From Stygiobacter sp. (GTDB lineage Bacteria > Pseudomonadota > Alphaproteobacteria > Rhodospirillales > Magnetospirillaceae), in assembly GCA_006218045.1 (NCBI GenBank), contig VBWB01000004.1, positions 1-64,000 on the forward strand: DNA of 64,000 bases, read 5' to 3'. Under the pieces are notes generated by a model, which worked only from the letters and a program-made list of their open reading frames with translations, had not been told where the DNA came from and ran no database searches. The position numbers were made by a program, and so were the translations under genes. This document shows, in pieces, positions 33,905 to 43,121 of the stretch (its first letter is position 1; each line of letters begins with the position of its first letter).

Positions 33905-35953
33905 ATGGACCGGCTGCTGGCCGAGCGCGAGCGTTGGCCGTTGTGGCTGCCGGTCTTTCTCGGCCTGGGGATCGCCGTTTATTTTTCCCTGCCGGTCGAG
34001 CCGCCGCTCTGGCTGGGCTTGGGTCTGGCATTCCTGGTGGTGGTTCCGTGGGTGGTGCTGCGGCGGCGGGCGTGGACCGCCATCGTCGCCCTGCCGCTGC
34101 TGGTGCTGACCTTGGGCTTTGCCGTCGGCCAGTGGCGCACGGTATGGGTGCAGGCCCCGGTCCTGGAACGCCCTTCGGGCAAGGTATTGGTCGGCGGTGT
34201 GGTGGCCGAGGTGGAGCCGGTGGCCGATGGCGGTCAGCGGGTGACGCTGGAACGGGTTCAGGTCAATCTGGACGGCCCGGTGCCGGCCAAGGTGCGTTTG
34301 CGGTTGAAGCAGACCGAGCCGGTGCCGGTGGGGGCGGAAATCCGCCTGTGGGCCAATCTGATGCCGCCATCGCAGCCGACGGCGCCCGGCGCTTTCGATT
34401 TCGCCCGTCACGCCTGGTTCCTGGGCCTGGGGGCGGTGGGCACCGGCCTGTCCGAGGCGGAGATCCTGACCCCGCCAGGGCAGGGATATTGGCTCAACCG
34501 GTTGCGCCATCAGGTCACCTTGCGGGTGACCGACGCCATCCCAGACGCCGCCGGCGGTGTCGCCGCCGCCCTGATCACCGGTGAAACCGCCGGCATTCCC
34601 CGTCAGGTGATGGACCAGTACCGCGATTCCGGCCTGGCCCATCTGTTGTCCATTTCCGGCCTGCACATGAGCCTGCTGGCCGGCATGGCCTTTTTCATCC
34701 TGCGCGGCGGGCTGGCCCTGGTGCCACGGGTGGCGCTCAACCATCCGATCAAGAAATGGGCCGCCCTGGTGGCCATGATCCTGACCTTTCTCTATATGCT
34801 GCTGGCCGGCGCCCCGGTGCCGGCGCAACGCGCCTTCCTGATGACCGGCATCGTCTTGCTGGCGGTGCTGCTGGATCGCTCGGCCCTGTCCATGCGGCTG
34901 GTCGCCTGGGCGGCGGTGCTGGTACTGGTGGTCGCGCCCGAGGCACTGACCGGCCCCAGTTTCCAGATGTCCTTCGCCGCCGTCGCCGCCCTGATCGCCA
35001 CCTACGAGGTGGTGGCCAAGCCCATGGCCGGCTGGAGCGCCGGTCACTCGCGTCCGCATCACCGGCTGGCGCTCTATCTGGCCGGGGTGGTGCTGTCGAC
35101 CTTGGTGGCGGGCAGTTCCACCGCCTTGTATGGCGCCTATCACTTCAACCGCTTCGCCCTGTGGTCGGTGCTGGCCAATCTGCTGGCGGTGCCGATCACC
35201 GGCGTGGCGGTGATGCCCTTCGCCATGCTGTCGCTGCTGCTGATGCCGTTGGGGCTGGAGCATCTGGCCCTGGTGCCCATGGGGTGGGCGGTGACCCTGG
35301 TCAACATGATCGCCGCCTGGGTCGCGGCCCTGCCCTTGGCTGCCGTCACCGTGCCGCCGCTGGCGCCTTGGGGCATGGTCTGCTTCACCCTGGGCGGGCT
35401 GTGGCTGCTGATCTGGCGCGGCGGCTGGCGGCTATGGGGGTTGGTCCCCATGCTGGTGGGCCTGGGTGGTTTTATCCTGGCCCAGCCGCCCGATCTGCTG
35501 GTCGACGGTCGCGGCTATGCCTTTGGCCTGCGCATGGAAGACGGCTCGTTGCTGGTCAGTCGCGGCGGTCGCATCGTCAAGGAAAGCTGGGGCCGCCGCG
35601 CCGGCCCGTTGTCGACCGAGCGCTGGCCCAAGCAGGGGCGCAGCAAGGACGGCACCTTGGCCTGCGATCCGTTGGGGTGCGTCTGGCGCCGTGACGGTAT
35701 GGTGGTGGCCTTGATCCAGGAGGAATCCGGCATCGCCGCCGCCTGCGCCGGTGCCCAGGTGGTGGTCAGCGCCGTGCCGGTGCGCGATGCCTGCCGCGGG
35801 CCGCGTCTGGTCATCGACCGCATCGATCTGTGGCGTCGGGGCGCCCATGCCCTGTGGCTGGACGATCTGAAAACCCTGAGCGTGGCCCAATGGCAAGGCC
35901 GGCGCCCCTGGTCGCATCGTCCGGTGCGTCGCCGCAAGCAAGCCGTGCCCTAA
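33905..35953 (+). CDS. comEC: ComEC/Rec2 DNA-uptake channel protein
   Basis: A 682-residue membrane protein with an N-terminal DUF4131-type soluble domain flanked by helices (about 60-190) and the Competence domain (about 215-490) with the signature SGLAHLLSISGLHMSLLAG and PVPAQRAFLMTG. The C-terminal metallo-beta-lactamase-like nuclease domain of long ComEC proteins is absent; only a short beta-rich tail (500-650, LVDGRGYAFGLR) is present, as in many alphaproteobacteria. ComEC translocates single-stranded DNA across the inner membrane. The 3' end overlaps convergent dadA by 4 nt. Confidence 0.9.
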   Translation: MDRLLAERERWPLWLPVFLGLGIAVYFSLPVEPPLWLGLGLAFLVVVPWVVLRRRAWTAIVALPLLVLTLGFAVGQWRTVWVQAPVLERPSGKVLVGGVVAEVEPVADGGQRVTLERVQVNLDGPVPAKVRLRLKQTEPVPVGAEIRLWANLMPPSQPTAPGAFDFARHAWFLGLGAVGTGLSEAEILTPPGQGYWLNRLRHQVTLRVTDAIPDAAGGVAAALITGETAGIPRQVMDQYRDSGLAHLLSISGLHMSLLAGMAFFILRGGLALVPRVALNHPIKKWAALVAMILTFLYMLLAGAPVPAQRAFLMTGIVLLAVLLDRSALSMRLVAWAAVLVLVVAPEALTGPSFQMSFAAVAALIATYEVVAKPMAGWSAGHSRPHHRLALYLAGVVLSTLVAGSSTALYGAYHFNRFALWSVLANLLAVPITGVAVMPFAMLSLLLMPLGLEHLALVPMGWAVTLVNMIAAWVAALPLAAVTVPPLAPWGMVCFTLGGLWLLIWRGGWRLWGLVPMLVGLGGFILAQPPDLLVDGRGYAFGLRMEDGSLLVSRGGRIVKESWGRRAGPLSTERWPKQGRSKDGTLACDPLGCVWRRDGMVVALIQEESGIAAACAGAQVVVSAVPVRDACRGPRLVIDRIDLWRRGAHALWLDDLKTLSVAQWQGRRPWSHRPVRRRKQAVP

Positions 35954-37200
35954 AACCGATCCGGCCCCAATCCGCTCAGGTCGATATCGGCTTCACGCCC
36001 CGAGATCAGGTCGGCGACGATGCGGGCCGAGCCGGCGGCCATGGTCCAGCCCAAGGTGCCGTGGCCGGTGTTCAGCCACAGGCCGGGCAGGCGGCTGGCG
36101 CCGATCAAGGGCACGCTGTCGGGGGTGACCGGGCGCAGGCCGGCCCAGGGCTGGGCCTGATCGAAATCGCCGGCCAGCGGGAACAGGGCGCGGGCGCGCT
36201 CCAGGATCAGGCGCCAGCGTCTGGGGTTCAGTGAAATATCGTGGCCGGCCATCTCGGCGGTGCCGGCGGCGCGCAGGCGGTCGCCCAGGCGGGAATAGAC
36301 CATCTTGTGTTCGTCGTCGGTGACCGAGACGAAGGGCGCCCCCGGCCCATCCGCCGGGATGGTGATGGAATAGCCCTTGGCCGGGACGATGGGTAGGCGG
36401 ATGCCCGCCGGTCGCGCCAGCAACGGGCTCCACGACCCCAGCGCCAGCACCACCGCGTCGGCCGGGATGTCGCCTTGATCGGTGCGGGCGCCGGTGACGC
36501 GATCATTGTCACGCAAAATGGCGTCGACCCGGGTGCCGAAGCGGAACTCGGCCCCTTCCCGCTGGGCGTGTGCGGCCATGGCGCGGGTGAATTTGTGGGC
36601 GTCACCGCTTTCATCACCCGGTGTCAGGATGCCGCCGGCCAATTGCCCGGCCACCGACGACAGCGCCGGTTCGATGGCGACGCATTGCGACGAATCCTTG
36701 ATCCGGCGGTCGAGACCAAACTGGTTCATCAACGCCGCCGCCTTGCGGCCTTGGGTGAATTCCCGTTCCGAGCGGTAGACATGCAAGATGCCCTGGCGCC
36801 GCTGGTCGTATTCCAGCCCCAAGCTTTGGCGCAGATCCTGAAGACAGGCGCGGGAATAAAGGGCGATCCGCAGGGTGCGTTCGGTATTGCGGACAGCGCG
36901 GGAAGAGGTGCAATTGGCGATGAAGCGCAAGCCCCAGGCCCACAGGGCCGGGTCCCAGCGGTTCCAGCGGAACAGCAAGGGCGCGTCGTCGCGGCCCAGC
37001 CACTTGATCACCTTGGGCAGCACCGATGGATTGGCCCAAGGTTCGGCATGGCAGGGCGAAATCTGCCCGCCATTGGCGAAGCTGGTTTCCATGCCGGCAC
37101 CGTCCTGGCGGTCGAGGACCACGGTCCGGTGTCCGGCCCGGGCCAGATGATACGCGGTGGTGGTGCCGATGATTCCGGCACCCAAGACCAGCACCTTCAC
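35950..37200 (-). CDS. dadA: D-amino acid dehydrogenase small subunit family (DadA)
   Basis: A 416-residue FAD-dependent oxidoreductase of the DAO superfamily. GAGIIGTTTAYHLARAGH at residues 7-24 is the dinucleotide-binding motif; NGGQISPCHAEPWANPSV, DDEHKMVYSRLGDRLRAAGTAEMAGHD, WAGLRPVTPDSVPLIG and NTGHGTLGWTMAAGSA are family blocks. It deaminates D-amino acids to 2-oxo acids, passing electrons to the respiratory chain. It ends convergent with comEC (4-nt overlap). No alanine racemase gene is adjacent. Confidence 0.93.
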   Translation of the reverse strand: MKVLVLGAGIIGTTTAYHLARAGHRTVVLDRQDGAGMETSFANGGQISPCHAEPWANPSVLPKVIKWLGRDDAPLLFRWNRWDPALWAWGLRFIANCTSSRAVRNTERTLRIALYSRACLQDLRQSLGLEYDQRRQGILHVYRSEREFTQGRKAAALMNQFGLDRRIKDSSQCVAIEPALSSVAGQLAGGILTPGDESGDAHKFTRAMAAHAQREGAEFRFGTRVDAILRDNDRVTGARTDQGDIPADAVVLALGSWSPLLARPAGIRLPIVPAKGYSITIPADGPGAPFVSVTDDEHKMVYSRLGDRLRAAGTAEMAGHDISLNPRRWRLILERARALFPLAGDFDQAQPWAGLRPVTPDSVPLIGASRLPGLWLNTGHGTLGWTMAAGSARIVADLISGREADIDLSGLGPDRF

Positions 37201-37221
37201 GTGCCACTCCGTTAAGCTATT

Positions 37222-37315
37222 CGGGAAAAAGTCCTTCGCTGCGCTCAGTGTACTTTTTCCCGTTGATGTAACCGGAGAAAAATAGGCTTGGGGCGGCGCC
37301 TTGCGCCTATTTTTC
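37222..37315. repeat. Two nested hairpins between dadA and the hydrate-repair gene
   Basis: The 410-nt stretch 37201-37610 holds no gene. CGGGAAAAAGT (37222-37232) pairs with ACTTTTTCCCG (37252-37262), and GAAAAATAGGC (37277-37287) with GCCTATTTTTC (37305-37315). The second loop contains the 17-mer GCGGCGCCTTGCGCCTA also present at 27082-27098. The rest of the stretch contains the 29-nt tandem repeat at 37333 and the ribosome site of the next gene. This looks like another copy of the dispersed repeat family, inserted with different arms. Confidence 0.6.
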
Positions 37316-37332
37316 GCTTTTACGTTTTACCG

Positions 37333-37390
37333 CCTTTGCCGGGCAAAGGCGGGAGAAAGACCCTTTGCCGGGCAAAGGCGGGAGAAAGAC
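37333..37390. repeat. Two tandem copies of a 29-bp repeat
   Basis: Positions 37333-37361 and 37362-37390 are identical 29-mers beginning CCTTTGCCGGGCAAAGGCGG and ending AGAAAGAC. Each contains the palindrome CCTTTGCCGGGCAAAGG. There is no spacer between the copies, so this is not a CRISPR; it is an exact tandem duplication of a palindromic unit. Confidence 0.85.
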
Positions 37391-37610
37391 CGAAACCCGC
37401 GCGGAAAGCTCGCTTGAGCACGGGTTTGCACCATGGAAATCGGGGGAAAGTATACCGAGGCGAAGCCGAGGGACTTTTCCCCGGGTGACCGTCACGCAGG
37501 GTCTCAGTCCTATCCCATGCCCCGCATTGCCGCAAGGGTGGGGCGACAATGAAGCGATTCGCTTGTGCGGAGGAATGGCTTACCCTGGGTTGGTATCGAC
37601 GGAGGAACGG

Positions 37611-39080
37611 ATGAGCGCCGAGATCCTGAGCGTGGCCGAGATGTACCGCGCCGATTCCCTGGCCATGGCCAGCGGCATCGCCGGTGAAACGCTGATGGAG
37701 GCCGCCGGCTGGGCGGTCGCGCGCGAGGTTCGGCACCGGTTCGCGCCCTGCCGGGTGGCGGTTTTGTGCGGGCCGGGCAACAATGGCGGCGACGGTTTCG
37801 TCATCGCCCGGCTGCTCGCTCGCCATGGCTTCGGCGTGCGGCTGGCGCTGCTGGGCGAGTTGGAAAATCTGAAGGGTGACGCCGCCATCATGGCCGGGCG
37901 GTGGAGTGGCGACAGCGAAGCCCTGACCGTTGGTGTGCTCGATCGGGCCGCATTGGTGGTCGATGCCCTGTTCGGCGCCGGTCTGGCCCGACCGCTGGAT
38001 GGGGTGGCGGCGGACATCATCGCCGAAATCCGTCGCCGCAAGCTGCCGGTGGTGGCCGTCGACGTGCCGTCCGGCGTCGATGGTGATACCGGGGCGGTGC
38101 TGGGGGTGGCGCCGCAGGCGGTGGCGACGGTGACCTTTTTCCGCAAGAAACCCGGTCATCTGCTCTATCCGGGCCGGGCCTTGTGCGGTGAGGTGGTGGT
38201 GGCCGATATCGGCATCCCCGATCAGGTACTGGTCGAGGTCGATCCGGCCATGGCCGAGAATTGCCCCGATCTGTGGCGGGCGCATCTGCCGGTGCCGGCG
38301 GCGGCGGATCACAAATACAGTCGCGGCCATGTCACCATTCTGGGCGGCGCGGTGATGACCGGCGCGGCGCGGCTGGCGGCCAGGGCCGCGCGGCGGGTCG
38401 GGGCCGGGCTGGCGACCATCGCCGCCCCCGAATCCGTCTTGGCGGTCTACCGCATGGGCGATCCCGGCAACATCGTCGTGCCCGATGGCGATCTGCCCGC
38501 CTTGTTGGCGGACGAACGCCGCAATGCCTGGGTGCTGGGGCCGGGGGCGGGGCAGGGCGAGGGCCGGCGCGGCCAGTTGCGGGCGGTGTTGGAGGCCGAG
38601 CGCAAATGCGTGCTCGATGCCGATGCGCTGTCGTGGTTCGGCGGGTGCAAGGATGTGCTGCGGCGGCTGCTGTCGCCATCGGTGGTGCTGACCCCCCATG
38701 ACGGCGAGTTCGAGCGCCTGTTCGGCGCCATGGCCGGCAGCCGGTTGGAACGGGCGCGGCAAGCGGCGTCGTGTTCCGGTGCCGTGGTGCTGCTGAAGGG
38801 GGCGGATACGGTGATCGCCCATCCCGACGGTCGCGCCGTTCTCAATGCCAATGCGCCGCCGTGGCTGGCCACCGCCGGCTCGGGCGACGTGCTGGCCGGC
38901 ATCATCGGCGGGCTGCTGGCGGCGGGCATGGATGGCTTCGATGCCGCCTGCGCCGGCGCCTGGATGCATGGGGCGGCGGCGTCGCTGATCGGCCCCGGCC
39001 TGATCGCCGAGGATATCGATCAATCCCTGCCGGTGGTGTTGCGCAGTCTTTACCACCAGGAAAAAGCACCTAAATCCTGA
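37611..39080 (+). CDS. nnr: Bifunctional NAD(P)H-hydrate epimerase/dehydratase
   Basis: A 489-residue fusion that repairs damaged NAD(P)H hydrates. The N-terminal epimerase (YjeF_N, 1-210) has CGPGNNGGDGFVIARLL and VDVPSGVDGDTG; the C-terminal ADP-dependent dehydratase (YjeF_C, 225-485) has GRGHVTILGG-like SRGHVTILGGAVMTGAARLAA, LTPHDGEFERLFG, LLKGADTVIAHPDG and the ATAGSGDVLAGIIGGLLA nucleotide site. ATG 37611 is preceded by GGAGGAA; the ORF is open back to 37365, but that part crosses repeats. Malonyl-CoA decarboxylase follows 32 nt later. Confidence 0.95.
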   Translation: MSAEILSVAEMYRADSLAMASGIAGETLMEAAGWAVAREVRHRFAPCRVAVLCGPGNNGGDGFVIARLLARHGFGVRLALLGELENLKGDAAIMAGRWSGDSEALTVGVLDRAALVVDALFGAGLARPLDGVAADIIAEIRRRKLPVVAVDVPSGVDGDTGAVLGVAPQAVATVTFFRKKPGHLLYPGRALCGEVVVADIGIPDQVLVEVDPAMAENCPDLWRAHLPVPAAADHKYSRGHVTILGGAVMTGAARLAARAARRVGAGLATIAAPESVLAVYRMGDPGNIVVPDGDLPALLADERRNAWVLGPGAGQGEGRRGQLRAVLEAERKCVLDADALSWFGGCKDVLRRLLSPSVVLTPHDGEFERLFGAMAGSRLERARQAASCSGAVVLLKGADTVIAHPDGRAVLNANAPPWLATAGSGDVLAGIIGGLLAAGMDGFDAACAGAWMHGAAASLIGPGLIAEDIDQSLPVVLRSLYHQEKAPKS

Positions 39081-39112
39081 AAGGTAACGACAATCATAAG
39101 GGGAGGCTGGTC

Positions 39113-40528
39113 ATGACCCAGGTGATGGTTCCGTCCTTGCTGGACCGTATCAAGGGCTTGGCCAAGTCGTGGCTGGACGTGGCCGGCAGCGCCAAGGGCT
39201 GCGAAGCCCTGAACTTCGCCCCCGATCTTTCCGACGATGATCTGGCCTGTTTGCGCGGACAGATGCGGGCCTGCCTGGACGGCAAGGGCGGCGAAGTGTC
39301 CGCCCGTGCCCGCGCCGCTGCCCTGGGACGGGAATATCTGGAATTGTCGACCGAGGGCCGCCGCCGCTTTCTCAAGCTGGTGGCTGACGAATTCGGCCCC
39401 GACCGAGCGGCGGCGGATCAGGCCATGGAAGCCCTGCGCCACGCTCCCGCCGACAAACGCGCGCTGGCCGAGCAGCGGCTGCGTCATGTTCTGGAGCCGC
39501 CGCGCCTGACCTTGCTGACCCAGTTCAACGCCCTGCCCGAGGGGGTCAAGTTCCTGGTGGACATGCGGGCGGAATTGGCGGTTTTGGCCGGAGGCGATGC
39601 CGGCCTGCGGGCGCTGGAAGCCGACCTCAAGGGGCTGCTGGCCGCCTGGTTCGACGTGGGATTCCTGGAATTGCGCCGGCTGACCTGGGCGTCACCGGCC
39701 AATGTGCTGGAAAAGCTGATCCATTACGAAGCCGTGCACGCCATCCATGGCTGGGACGATCTGAAGAACCGGCTCGATTCCGACCGCCGGCTTTATGGGT
39801 TCTTCCATCCGCGCATGCCGGATGAGCCGTTGATCTTCGTCGAGGTCGCCCTGGTCCAGGGCATGAGCGGCGACATCGGGCAATTGCTGGACCTGAACGC
39901 GCCGCAAGGCAACCCCGAGGCCGCCGACACCGCCATTTTCTATTCCATCAACAATGCCCAGCGCGGCTTGAACGGCATCAGCTTCGGCAATTTCCTGATC
40001 AAGCGGGTGGTCGAGGAACTGACCCGCGAGTTCAAGTCGCTCAAGACCTTCGCCACGCTGTCGCCCATCCCCGGTTTCCGCTCCTGGCTGGATGGCAAGC
40101 TGGGGACGGGCGAGCCCGGCCTGCTCACGGCGGTCGAGCATCGGGCGCTGACCCAGATTTCCCACGGCTTGGCGGCCAAGGGCAGCCTGAAGACGCTGCT
40201 GGCCGATCCGGCCTGGGTCAATGACGGCCATCTGGCGGAAACCCTGCGGGCGCCGCTGTCGCGGCTGGCGGCGCGCTACTTGGCGGAAGAGCGCAAAGGC
40301 CGTGACCGCGCCCTTGACCCGGTGGCCCATTTCCACCTGTCCAACGGTGCGCGCATCGAGCGGCTGAACTGGCTTGCCGACACCAGCGCCAAGGGGCTGG
40401 CCCAGTCCTGCGGTCTGATGGTCAATTACCTCTATAAACTGGACGACATCGAGAGCAATCACGAGGCCTATGCCGGGCGCGGCAAGGTGGTGATCTCGCA
40501 GGGGGTCAAGGCGCTGCTGAAAGGTTGA
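39113..40528 (+). CDS. Malonyl-CoA decarboxylase
   Basis: A 471-residue member of the MLYCD family, which converts malonyl-CoA to acetyl-CoA and CO2. The helical N-terminal domain (to about 170) is followed by the acetyltransferase-like catalytic domain with the family signatures FFHPRMPDEPLIFVEVAL, FYSINNAQRGLNGISFGNFLIK, FATLSPIPGFRSWL (catalytic Ser) and DPVAHFHLSNGARIERLNWLAD (catalytic His). In alphaproteobacteria this enzyme often accompanies malonate use; no malonyl-CoA synthetase (matB) is adjacent here. GGGGAGG lies 7 nt before ATG 39113. Confidence 0.94.
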   Translation: MTQVMVPSLLDRIKGLAKSWLDVAGSAKGCEALNFAPDLSDDDLACLRGQMRACLDGKGGEVSARARAAALGREYLELSTEGRRRFLKLVADEFGPDRAAADQAMEALRHAPADKRALAEQRLRHVLEPPRLTLLTQFNALPEGVKFLVDMRAELAVLAGGDAGLRALEADLKGLLAAWFDVGFLELRRLTWASPANVLEKLIHYEAVHAIHGWDDLKNRLDSDRRLYGFFHPRMPDEPLIFVEVALVQGMSGDIGQLLDLNAPQGNPEAADTAIFYSINNAQRGLNGISFGNFLIKRVVEELTREFKSLKTFATLSPIPGFRSWLDGKLGTGEPGLLTAVEHRALTQISHGLAAKGSLKTLLADPAWVNDGHLAETLRAPLSRLAARYLAEERKGRDRALDPVAHFHLSNGARIERLNWLADTSAKGLAQSCGLMVNYLYKLDDIESNHEAYAGRGKVVISQGVKALLKG

Positions 40529-40580
40529 CAGCACCAGGGCAAGAGCGTAGCAGCAAGCCTCGAGCCGCCGGAGCCCCCCG

Positions 40581-41552
40581 ATGCTGACCGTCTTTTATCT
40601 CGATCAAGGATTGCTGTATCAGGACGTGATGCCGGGCAATGGGGGCGAGATGCCGCCTTCGACGGTGTGGATCGACCTGCTGTCACCGACGCGTGAAGAA
40701 GAGCGGCTGGTGGAGGGATGGACCGAGATCGAAGTCCCCACGCGTGAGGAAATGCAGGAAATCGAGCTGTCCAGCCGCCTTTACGTGGAGGGCCGGGCCA
40801 TGGTGATGACCATGCCGGTCATCAACAAGGCGACGACCGAAGCCCCCGAATCGGCGGCGATCACTTTCATCATCGTCGATGGCCGCATGATCACTGTGCG
40901 CTATGTCGATCCGGTGCCGTTTTCCATGTTCATCCGCCGGATCAGCCGCAATCCAGCCATGATCGCCGATGGCGAGAAGGCGTTGATGGGAGTGCTGGAA
41001 CAGATCGCCGATCGCCTGGCCGATATTCTGGAAGGGGCAACCGCCGACCTTGAGGCATTGTCCCATCAGGTTTTTGTTTCCGCCGACGATCAACCCCGCG
41101 GCAGCAAGGACCTGCGTCGTATCTTGCAGAAAGTCGGTCGTACCGGCGATTTGGCGACCCGGGCCAAGGACAGCCTGCTGGGACTGAACCGGTTGCTGCT
41201 GTTCTTGTCGGCGCAAGCCAGCTTCAAGAAAGACGCCCGGTCGCGCATCAAGACGCTGATGCGTGACGCCACTTCCATCGCCGAACATGCCAACTTTCTG
41301 TCCAGCAAGGTTTCATTCCTGCTCGACGCCACCTTGGGGCTGATCAATATCGAGCAGAACAACATCATCAAGATTTTTTCGGTGGCGGCCGTGGCCTTTC
41401 TGCCGCCGACACTGATCGCCAGTATTTACGGCATGAATTTCCAGTTTATGCCGGAACTGGAGTGGCGTTTTGGTTATCTGTGGGCAATGGGGCTGATGCT
41501 TTTGGCCGCCATCGTGCCGTTGTGGTACTTCCGCCGCCGCAAGTGGCTTTAG
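40581..41552 (+). CDS. corA: CorA-family divalent cation transporter
   Basis: A 323-residue Mg2+/Co2+ channel. The N-terminal cytoplasmic alpha/beta domain (1-230) leads through the long stalk helix to two C-terminal membrane helices; the pore signature YGMNF sits at the end of helix 1, followed by an acidic loop (MPELEW) and a basic end (RRRKWL). It forms homopentamers in the inner membrane. The start ATG follows GGAGC about 11 nt upstream. It converges on the broken chemoreceptor gene, 4 nt apart. Confidence 0.95.
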   Translation: MLTVFYLDQGLLYQDVMPGNGGEMPPSTVWIDLLSPTREEERLVEGWTEIEVPTREEMQEIELSSRLYVEGRAMVMTMPVINKATTEAPESAAITFIIVDGRMITVRYVDPVPFSMFIRRISRNPAMIADGEKALMGVLEQIADRLADILEGATADLEALSHQVFVSADDQPRGSKDLRRILQKVGRTGDLATRAKDSLLGLNRLLLFLSAQASFKKDARSRIKTLMRDATSIAEHANFLSSKVSFLLDATLGLINIEQNNIIKIFSVAAVAFLPPTLIASIYGMNFQFMPELEWRFGYLWAMGLMLLAAIVPLWYFRRRKWL

Positions 41553-41556
41553 CCGA

Positions 41557-42851
41557 TCAGCCGGCGCGGATGTCGCTGACGAAGCGGTCCACCTGCTGTT
41601 CCAGGACATTGGAGTTTTCCGCCAGCGAGGCGGCGGCGGTCAGCACCTCGCGCGCGGTATTGCCGGTTTCATAGGCGGCGGCGGAGACGCGGGCGATGGT
41701 GCCGGTGACTTCCTGGGTGCCCATGGCCGCCTGCTGGACGTTGCGGGCGATTTCCTGGGTGGCGGCGCCCTGTTCCTCGACGGCGGCGGCGATGGAACCG
41801 GCGATCTCGTTGATCTGGCCGATGGTCCGGGCGATGTCGCCGATGGCCCCCACCGCGTCGCGGGTGGCGTTCTGCACGGCGTTGATCTGCTGGCCGATTT
41901 CCTGGGTCGCCTTGGCGGTCTGGTTGGCCAGCGACTTGACCTCGTTGGCGACCACGGCGAAGCGGCGTTCAGCGCCAACAGATTGGTCTGGCTGGCGATG
42001 GCGTTGATCAGGTTGACCACCTGACCGATCTTGGCGGCGGCTTCCGACAGGCTTTCCACCATCTGGTTGGTGCGCGCCGCTTCTTCCATGGCCGACGAGG
42101 CGATGGAGGCGGAATGCGACACCTGACGGCTGATTTCCTCGATGGAGGACGACAATTCCTCGGCCGCCGCGGCCACCGTCTGGATGTTGGTGGTGGCTTC
42201 CTCGGCGGCGGCGGCCACGGTGGTGGACTGGGCCGAGGTTTCCTCGGCATTGGCGGCCATGGTCCGCGCGGCGGCTTCCACCTGGGTGGCGGCGGTGGCC
42301 ACCTGCGACACCACGCCCTTGACGTCGCGCTCGAAGCCGTCGGCCTTGCTTCCCAGTTCGCGGGCGATGATGGCGGCGGTGTTGGACTCGATATAGACCG
42401 AGGTGGCCAGATCCATGTCCAGATAGGCCGCCTTGTTGATGGCGGCGATGACCCGGGCGGCCATCTCCGGCTTTTTGCGATAGGTTTCGACCGCCAGGGC
42501 GAACACCTGGTTCAGCACGAAGCAATAACCGGCGGTATACCACCGGGGTTCCAGGCCGATGCGCTGATGGATCTGGCCGATCTGGGTCACGTTGGCGAAG
42601 TAATTGTCGTCGAAATTACCGATGAACACCGAATCCAGCCAATGCTTCTTCTGCATGGCGGCGGCATGGGTGATGCGTTCGGGGGTAGAGAACTTGACGG
42701 CGATCTCGGGATAGCTTTTGACGTGGGCATAGAACGAATCAAGTAACCGATCGATATGGGGCGCCAAAACCACGCGGAATTCACGCAAGGTCGCGCAGGT
42801 ATCGGCATCGATCTGCAAAAAGGCGATACGTCCCGAACGGTCCAGATCCAT
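41557..42851 (-). pseudogene. Globin-coupled chemoreceptor (HemAT-like), frameshifted
   Basis: The first frame (from ATG 42851) encodes a globin-coupled sensor domain (about 10-165; [19 protein letters not shown] has the expected proximal His) and an MCP signalling domain up to [11 protein letters not shown]. There the frame is lost. A second frame resumes at [19 protein letters not shown] and runs to DIRAG and a stop at 41557. The roughly 12-residue tip segment between LNA and RRF is missing. The junction reads AACGCCGCTTC, as expected if about 37 bp between two CGCCGC repeats were deleted. The protein would be truncated and lack the conserved kinase-control tip, so the receptor should be inactive. 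A sequencing error cannot be excluded but would have to mimic a repeat-bounded deletion. Confidence 0.85.
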
Positions 42852-42859
42852 CACTTGAA

Positions 42860-42922
42860 GGTCCCCCCCAGAGCCAAAACCATACCGAAGGCGCGGAGCC
42901 CCTATTCATAAGTGGGGGGACC
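42860..42922. repeat. Inverted repeat upstream of the globin-coupled receptor
   Basis: GGTCCCCCC (42860-42868) and GGGGGGACC (42914-42922) are exact 9-bp inverted repeats 45 nt apart, just upstream of the receptor start on the minus strand. The G-rich arm near the start supplies the only candidate ribosome site, so the fold could hide it. Function unproven. Confidence 0.35.
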
Positions 42923-42957
42923 CTCCTTCATTTACATTACACCGAGGTATAAGATAA

Positions 42958-42986
42958 TTGTCACAAAGTCTATATGGATTTTAAAT
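42958..42986 (+). promoter_or_regulatory. Candidate sigma-70 promoter upstream of tRNA-Leu
   Basis: TTGTCA (42958-42963), a 17-nt spacer and TTAAAT (42981-42986) fit the housekeeping consensus at five and four of six positions. It points toward tRNA-Leu and tig. A second, extended -10 candidate (TGCTATAGA) lies at 43049-43057, nearer the tRNA. Confidence 0.4.
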
Positions 42987-43048
42987 CGCACCGTTTTGGA
43001 GCTTGAGAAAAAACCCGTTCACAGGGTCTGTATCAACGCGCTTTTCCA

Positions 43049-43057
43049 TGCTATAGA
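43049..43057 (+). promoter_or_regulatory. Extended -10 element before tRNA-Leu
   Basis: TGCTATAGA matches the TGnTATAAT extended -10 at all but one position. The inferred start of transcription would be about 58 nt before the tRNA. No good -35 accompanies it. Confidence 0.35.
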
Positions 43058-43121
43058 CACGCGTTCCGGCGGGCCGGGCCTGGAAATCAGCCGATTCTCA
43101 GGTCCGTGCACCCGAACTTTG

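Noticed and set aside
37333-37390. Possible CRISPR repeat
   Set aside because: The two 29-mers are directly adjacent with no spacers and no cas gene is present.
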